A DNA stretch of 64,000 nt from Brachionus plicatilis. Its lineage: Eukaryota; Rotifera; Eurotatoria; Ploima; Brachionidae. A model generated the notes under the pieces. It was not told the DNA's origin and ran no database searches. It saw only the letters and a list, made by a program, of their open reading frames with translations. The stretch spans positions 408,511 through 472,510 of the forward strand of contig QEOQ01000534.1 in NCBI GenBank assembly GCA_010279815.1, given 5' to 3'. Every line of letters starts with the position of its first letter. The first letter of the stretch is position 1. The translations under genes and the position numbers were made by a program. This document shows positions 62,269 to 64,000 of this stretch, piece by piece.

Positions 62269-63925
62269 TTTTAAAAAATGATATTTTTAAATGTAAACTA
62301 TTGAAAAATTTAAATAGTTCCGTAAATCATTTTAGATAATCGTTAGATTTATGATGTTAATACTTGGATCCTTTTTAGCTAAATGCGTTATTGATCACGT
62401 TCAAAATTTAGTCATTTTTTATTGTTTACTTATGAACCAAAAAATGAAAATCACATTATATTTTTTTAATAATTTTTTTTAGTTAATGATAAAATTTAAA
62501 AAAAATATTCGTCGTATAAGAAGCATTTCAAAAAATTTTACAAATTTCATTCAATTATCTATTTAATAAATATATAGTAATTATTAAATAGATATAAAAA
62601 AAATATCTGTAAACTTTAACGTGCAAGAAGCCGAAAAGTAATTTTTAAGCAGAATGAACAATTTCTCTCATTTATATTCTCCTAAATTAATATAAGAAAA
62701 ATAAAAATAAAGAGTAATTTTGAACTTAAAAATTGATGATTAAAGTTAAAATTTGACCAAAATTTTTTTTTGTTTAATTTTTTTAATTAATTTTTTAATT
62801 TATAAACATTTTATTTTTTAATGTATTTTTAAATTGTTTCATATTAAATAAATAAAATAAATTTTAATTGTTTTTTTTTTGACAAAACAACACGATCAAA
62901 AGAAGAAAAATCAAATAAATATTTTTTTACGTATTAAATATTTAATTGTGTGAATGCAATGAGTTGATTGACTTATATCATTCATTCTTTAAAACCTCCC
63001 ATCTTTAAAATGTATGTTTATGAAAAGATTTTGATGTTCATGCTCAAAAATTATCTTAAAAAAATATTTTTGATAATTTTTAATCAAAAAATCAAACTTT
63101 GAAACACATTTTTAAACCATTTTATATCATATCCAAGTATTGTGCATAATTCTGCATGAATAAAAATTTTGCAGAGATTTTCAGATATAAAAAAATCAGT
63201 TTAATTTTGAATGTTGAATTTGGAAATATGCTTCCTTAATGAAATTTAAAATCGAAAATTCCATAAAATCCTTCTTTCAATTTATATCAGTCCTTAAAAG
63301 GACAAATATTGCTCCAACATTCAGTTCACGAATCGTTTTGTAAGCTTCGTTATCATAGGCTTCATTACTTACTTCATCTTAAGAATTTTTTCAATCCCAA
63401 TTCATCATCATTAAAATTATTTTAATCTTTATAATCTTCACCAATACTTTCAATAAAAAAGAAATTATCATCAACATAATTTATCTCGTAAGTTCCAGCT
63501 TCATAATTTTTGATTTAATTTTTTTACTATAAATTTCCTAAAAAAATACAGATAACAAGATAGCCTAGTGAATTTTGAAAAAATTAAAAAAAAAATTCCA
63601 AAAAAAACTTTTAAACTTGAGATAACATAAATTGGCTCAATTGGCTTCCTGTTGTTTATCAATTTTCCAGTCGACGAAAATATAGAGATTCTTTCGAAAT
63701 TTTGAAAATTTTAAATGATCCTTTAAATTTAAAAGAAAATGATTTCAATTTATTTTAAGATTCATTAAGGAATCACCAAATTTTCATTAAAAGTAGTAGT
63801 AGTAGTAGGAGCAGACTTGGGCAAAAGTCAAAAAAAAAAGTCATTTTAAAGTCTTTTCAAAGTCACTGACTTGACTTTGAAATTTTCGGAAGTCAAGTCA
63901 TCTGACTTGACTTTAATTTTTTTTT
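62269..63925. other. AT-rich downstream region
   Basis: No supportable gene. There is a short AGT run at about 63795-63808. AAGTC/GACTT motifs thicken from about 63825, including AAGTCAAGTCATCTGACTTG, a near-palindrome. Confidence 0.5.
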
Positions 63926-64000
63926 TCAAAGTCCAAGTCAGGACTTTTTAATTTTTTTTTTCAAAGTCCAAGTCAGGACTTTTTAATATTTTTTTTCAAA
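63926..64000. repeat. 35-bp tandem repeat cut by the window edge
   Basis: The unit TCAAAGTCCAAGTCAGGACT plus TTTTAAT and a T-run starts at 63926, 63961 and 63996, a period of 35 bases. The array continues past the end. The AAGTCCAAGTC core also occurs at about 57375-57410. Confidence 0.8.

Noticed and set aside
63795..63808. AGT triplet run and other simple repeats as a possible regulatory array
   Set aside because: Too short and of a kind expected by chance in AT-rich DNA.
1..64000. CRISPR arrays, rRNA and tRNA genes
   Set aside because: The tandem repeats seen are coding minisatellites or transposon ends without unique spacers, and no cloverleaf or rRNA-like segment was recognised by eye.

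Overview
This window is AT-rich animal nuclear DNA. Genes are cut by many short GT-AG introns, often 40-60 nt, with a few kilobase introns stuffed with mobile DNA. An axonemal dynein heavy chain and a DEG/ENaC channel show a ciliated metazoan. The composition, tiny introns and element mix fit a monogonont rotifer such as Brachionus, but that name is inference. I found no bacterial operon features, CRISPR array, rRNA or tRNA.

Layout. 1-9624: AT-rich sequence with no supportable gene. 9625-30856 (+): one very large gene that I could splice into 41 exons (3,194 codons), phase-consistent throughout. It encodes a type II single-pass membrane protein whose extracellular part is about twelve copies of one Cys/Thr/Ser-rich module, plus two in-frame minisatellites and a tyrosine-rich stretch. 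One three-exon cassette is present in three nearly identical tandem copies; a 4.7 kb intron between two of them holds an antisense LINE fragment. I do not recognise the protein. 30857-32454: intergenic, with a foldback element.

32455-50729 (+): a complete axonemal inner-arm dynein heavy chain (DNAH7 type), 22 exons, 3,989 codons. Small exons alternate with two very large exons of 2.7 and 3.9 kb. Two introns carry a LINE fragment and a foldback element.

50730-60800: a transposon-rich stretch. In order: a foldback element; a 1.3 kb inverted-repeat element with an exact 60-bp tandem array and a possible antisense two-exon gene; a full Merlin (IS1016/IS1595-like) DNA transposon with an exact 8-bp target duplication, inserted into an already decayed gene; a deleted fragment of the neighbouring channel gene; a TGGTCA-rich inverted-repeat element; and a LINE 3' end.

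60817-62268 (+): an intronless DEG/ENaC-type sodium channel gene. 62269-64000: AT-rich, ending in a 35-bp tandem repeat that runs off the window.

The protein-coding genes are unrelated neighbours. What unites the window is repeat activity: four dispersed foldback elements with related ends, three of them with near 9-bp target duplications; a pogo/Tigger-like element; Merlin; LINE tails sharing a hairpin; and recent exon-cassette duplication in the giant gene.
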